Under the pieces are notes generated by a model. That model did not search any database and was not told the DNA's origin. It saw only the letters and a list, made by a program, of their open reading frames with translations. A program made the translations under genes and the position numbers. DNA of 64,000 nt from JAOUGY01 sp963792365 (GTDB lineage Bacteria > Actinomycetota > Acidimicrobiia > Spongiisociales > ZC4RG35), in the NCBI GenBank assembly GCA_963792365.1, contig CAWBVW010000001.1:930001-994000 (forward strand), in the 5' to 3' direction. Shown here one piece after another: positions 61,432 through 64,000 of this stretch (position 1 is its first letter; every line of letters starts with the position of its first letter).

Positions 61432-61624
61432 TTCCCTGGAGCCCCCTCCTGTGATCGCAGTCTCGTACAGCGTTTCCGACTGGGCAATGATCGTACCCCC
61501 GGCCCGCATCTTGTCCAGCAAGGGCCGGTCGCGCCGTCCATTCGATCAGCTCACAACGACCGCGCAACGCCCATCCAGCGCGTACGATCGAGCACGATGG
61601 ACCGACGATCGTGGAGATGAAACC

Positions 61625-62098
61625 GTGAGACTCATCGCCAAACTCGCCACCGGGCTCGTAGCAGTGGTGGCCCTCCTCGCCGGCGTCGTACTCGTCGGAA
61701 TGCGACGAAAGTCCCCCGTCGTGCTGGACGCCGTGCGGAAGATGAACAAGGAGTTCATGAACCCCCAGCAGATGGAGAGCGCCGGAACGCCAGGCGCCTA
61801 TGCCGGCATCATCAAGCACGTCGGACGCAGATCGGGGAAGCTGTACGAAACACCCGTCGGGATCGAAGAGACAGTTGATGGATTCGTGATCACCCTTCCG
61901 TACGGGCGAAGGGCAGACTGGCTGCAGAACGTGCTGGCGGCAGGCCAAGCGGCCATCGTCCACGAAGGGCAGACCTACGAGGTGACGGATCCTCAGCTGA
62001 TTCCCCTCAACGATGCCCCAGGCCTCTCCGCCGACGACTTGCGCCTCGCCCGGCTCTTCGGCGTGAACGAATGCCTGAAGGTGAGGCGCGCCGGCTGA
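61625..62098 (+). CDS. Ddn-like deazaflavin-dependent nitroreductase family protein
   Basis: A 157-residue protein of the F420-dependent Ddn family. After a hydrophobic N-terminal segment (LIAKLATGLVAVVALLAGVV) that may anchor it to the membrane, the split beta-barrel signature appears as RRSGKLYETPVGIEETVDGF, VITLPYGRRADWLQNVLAAG and GQTYEVTDPQLI. Family members reduce quinones or nitro-compounds with F420H2 or act as F420-binding proteins. The GTG at 61625 has GGAG at good spacing. Confidence 0.82.
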   Translation: MRLIAKLATGLVAVVALLAGVVLVGMRRKSPVVLDAVRKMNKEFMNPQQMESAGTPGAYAGIIKHVGRRSGKLYETPVGIEETVDGFVITLPYGRRADWLQNVLAAGQAAIVHEGQTYEVTDPQLIPLNDAPGLSADDLRLARLFGVNECLKVRRAG

Positions 62099-62247
62099 CG
62101 TCCGGTGTGCGGAGATCCTCCGGGAGGCTGTTGCGCGGGTGCAGAACGACCGGTTCCTCGGGCGCGCGCCGTGCACCGGATGGGGTCTTTCGCACCTAGG
62201 GCAGCATCGGGGATCTGCCGAGACTGGGATTCGGCGATGGAGACGTC

Positions 62248-63096
62248 ATGTTCCGAATAGTCAGTTCGGCTTGGATCGGTCCCGAGGTGAAGCGGTTTGT
62301 GATCGCCGCCCCGAAGATCGCTCGCAAGCACGAGGCCGGCCAGTTCGTCATCATTCGTGTCACTGAGGGCGGCGAACGGATCCCGCTCACGATCAGTGAG
62401 TCGGACCGGGACGATGGATGGATCGCCATCGTCGTCCAGGGGGTGGGCGCCACCACCCAGGCGTTGAACCAGCTGGAGTCTGGCGACATGATCGCCGACG
62501 TGGCGGGTCCGTTGGGTCGACCCTCGGAAATCGACCACTACGGAACCGTCGTGACGATCGGCGGTGGGGTGGGGACCGCCATCGCCTATCCGACCTCGGT
62601 GGCGATGAAGAAGGCCGGGAACCATGTGGTCGCCATCGTCGGAGGAAGAACTCACGAGCACGTCATCCTCGAGGCGGAGCTGCGGACCGTCTGCGACGAG
62701 GTCTACCCCACCACCGATGACGGATCGTACGGATTCGCAGGTTTCGTCACTGAACAGCTCCAAGCCCTCATCGACGAGGGTCGCACCATCGACCTCGTGG
62801 TCGCCATCGGGCCCATCCCCATGATGGCTGCCGTCGCCGAGGTCACCAGACAAGCCGGGATCCGCACCGTCGTCAGCCTCAATCCGATCATGGTCGACGG
62901 CACCGGCATGTGCGGAGGCTGCCGTGTTAGCGTCGGTGACGAGACCAAGTTCGCGTGCGTCGACGGACCCGAGTTCGACGCCCACCTCGTCGATTTCGAC
63001 TTGCTCGCCCGCCGCAATCGCTCGTACATCGACTTCGAGCGAGGCCGAAGCGCGGCGTCGACCGGGGCGTGCGCCACCGCCGAGGCTCAGATCTGA
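62248..63096 (+). CDS. Ferredoxin-NADP reductase/NfnA-like FAD and 2Fe-2S subunit
   Basis: A 282-residue electron-transfer subunit related to NfnA (SudB). The FAD part includes AGQFVIIRVTEGGERIPLTI, the NAD part TIGGGVGTAIAYPTSVAMK and the iron-sulfur site MCGGCRVSVGDETKFACVDG. The C-terminus ends HLVDFDLLARRNRSY, as in the family. It overlaps the next gene, an NfnB/glutamate-synthase-like flavoprotein, by 1 nt (TGATG). The pair would link NAD(P)H to ferredoxin. GGAG precedes the ATG. Confidence 0.88.
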   Translation: MFRIVSSAWIGPEVKRFVIAAPKIARKHEAGQFVIIRVTEGGERIPLTISESDRDDGWIAIVVQGVGATTQALNQLESGDMIADVAGPLGRPSEIDHYGTVVTIGGGVGTAIAYPTSVAMKKAGNHVVAIVGGRTHEHVILEAELRTVCDEVYPTTDDGSYGFAGFVTEQLQALIDEGRTIDLVVAIGPIPMMAAVAEVTRQAGIRTVVSLNPIMVDGTGMCGGCRVSVGDETKFACVDGPEFDAHLVDFDLLARRNRSYIDFERGRSAASTGACATAEAQI

Positions 63097-64000
63097 TGTC
63101 GGAGCTCTCTCGCAAGGAGCGCATGGCCCGTCCGCGCCAGCAGATGCCTGCACAGCAGCCCGACCTGCGGATCCACAACTTCGACGAGGTCAACTTCGGG
63201 TTCACCGCCGCCCTTGCGGTGCTGGAAGCCGAGCGGTGCCTCCGATGCCCGAGGCCGAAGTGCGTGGAGGGATGTCCCGTCGGTGTTCGCATAGACGACT
63301 TCATCGAACATGTCGCCGGCGGCCGATTCGAGCAAGCGGCCGAGGTGATCCAGTCCGACAACTCGCTACCGGCCATCTGCGGTCGGGTGTGCCCGCAGGA
63401 GGCGCAATGCGAGGGGGCATGCGTGCTCGGCAAGAAGCACGACCCAATCGCCATCGGTGCTCTCGAGCGCTTCGTGGCCGACGAGCAGCGGCGGATGGGA
63501 TGGAGCGAACTGTCTCCACCGACTGTGCGGAGCGGCAAACGGGTCGCGGTGATCGGGAGCGGACCCTCGGGGCTGGCCTGTGCCACCGACCTCGCCAAGG
63601 CAGGCCACGATGTGACGGTCTTCGAGGCACTTCACGAGCTCGGTGGCGTGTTGGTCTACGGCATCCCGGAGTTCCGACTCCCAAAGGAGATCGTCAAGGC
63701 CGAGATCGGTCGCTTGGAGCAGTTGGGCGTGAGATTCGAAACCAACGCCGTGATCGGAATGGTCGAGACCATCGATGAACTGCTCGAGGAGTACGACGCC
63801 GTATTCATCGGAGTGGGTGCCGGACTTCCTCGGTTCATGAACATCCCGGGTGAGAACCTCGTCGGCGTGTACTCGGCGAACGAGTTCCTGACCCGAGTGA
63901 ATCTCATGAAGGCATACAAGGCGGAGTCCGAGACACCGGTGTTCGACCTGCGAGGCAGGCGCGCTGCCGTGTTCGGCGGTGGGAACACGGCGATGGATGC
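63096..64000 (+). CDS. NfnB/glutamate synthase small subunit-like flavoprotein (partial, runs off the window)
   Basis: At least 301 residues are visible before the window ends. The N-terminal double-cluster domain is present (AERCLRCPRPKCVEGCPVGV, ICGRVCPQEAQCEGACVLG), followed by the first dinucleotide fold (KRVAVIGSGPSGLACATDLA), LGGVLVYGIPEFRLPKEIVK and the start of the NADPH fold (AAVFGGGNTAMDA). This is the standard GltD/NfnB layout of about 460-480 residues. Its partner lies immediately upstream. Confidence 0.92.
   Translation, partial: MSELSRKERMARPRQQMPAQQPDLRIHNFDEVNFGFTAALAVLEAERCLRCPRPKCVEGCPVGVRIDDFIEHVAGGRFEQAAEVIQSDNSLPAICGRVCPQEAQCEGACVLGKKHDPIAIGALERFVADEQRRMGWSELSPPTVRSGKRVAVIGSGPSGLACATDLAKAGHDVTVFEALHELGGVLVYGIPEFRLPKEIVKAEIGRLEQLGVRFETNAVIGMVETIDELLEEYDAVFIGVGAGLPRFMNIPGENLVGVYSANEFLTRVNLMKAYKAESETPVFDLRGRRAAVFGGGNTAMD

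Noticed and set aside
1..64000. tRNA, rRNA, CRISPR arrays and insertion sequences
   Set aside because: I looked for clover-leaf ends, regular spaced repeats and transposase motifs by eye and found none. This is not a substitute for a covariance-model search.

Overview
The window is high-GC DNA with short intergenic gaps, many 1-4 nt start/stop overlaps and frequent GTG/TTG starts. Gene content points to Actinomycetota, most likely class Acidimicrobiia. Supporting features are a furA-katG pair in mycobacterial order, F420/deazaflavin-type enzymes (two luciferase-like genes, one Ddn-like), a LigD polymerase domain, TPR-LuxR and HD-GYP-LuxR regulators, and S-layer-homology repeats of the GCNPP...FCPDD type. 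The class-level placement is inference. No rRNA, tRNA, CRISPR array, intact transposase or prophage was seen.

Layout. 0-5.7 kb: a broken HNH-nuclease-like fragment, a small secreted protein, an HD-GYP/LuxR regulator, an acyltransferase, an SH3-domain lipoprotein and a decayed alpha/alpha-toroid gene. 5.6-9.6 kb: a flavin island with two damaged luciferase-like genes around an intact flavoprotein dehydrogenase and a DUF1330 gene. 9.9-13.6 kb: a two-gene operon for an HhH protein with an acidic tail and an 893-residue MACPF (perforin-like) protein. 13.7-19.5 kb: a sialidase-like fragment, VanZ-like protein, methyltransferase, TPR-LuxR regulator and a broken LURP-one-like gene. 19.5-23.3 kb: a four-gene molybdenum hydroxylase operon whose large subunit is split in two. 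23.4-27.6 kb: a rifampicin-phosphotransferase relic, then a four-gene operon resembling sulfopyruvate decarboxylase (two subunits) with a beta-hydroxyacid dehydrogenase and a frameshifted aldehyde dehydrogenase. 27.8-34 kb: methyltransferases, DUF5808, a LigD polymerase domain 22 nt downstream of a TIR/coiled-coil/PH-like/tandem-Tudor-like protein, and an intact toroid gene. 34-41.8 kb: a truncated PadR, SnoaL-like protein, membrane protein, a family-A DNA polymerase with a large insert, a vapBC module and a dimethylglycine-dehydrogenase-like enzyme. 42-46.7 kb: an ECF sigma factor with a membrane partner carrying a duplicated extracytoplasmic domain, a second acyltransferase and an SLH/beta-propeller protein. 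46.8-54 kb: katG-furA, a secreted metalloprotease with FN3 and SLH repeats, a stand-alone 5'-3' exonuclease and a UbiA prenyltransferase. 54-64 kb: an acyl-CoA oxidase-like protein, DUF389 protein, a three-gene phosphorelay operon, a Ddn-like protein and the start of an NfnA/NfnB-type pair.

Two threads stand out. One is possible conflict or defence biology: MACPF/HhH, TIR/Tudor, vapBC and nuclease debris. The other is decay: about ten genes are truncated or frameshifted, and a dispersed intergenic repeat occurs three times beside other genes. Some single-base frameshifts, notably in the aldehyde dehydrogenase and luciferase-like genes, could be assembly errors.
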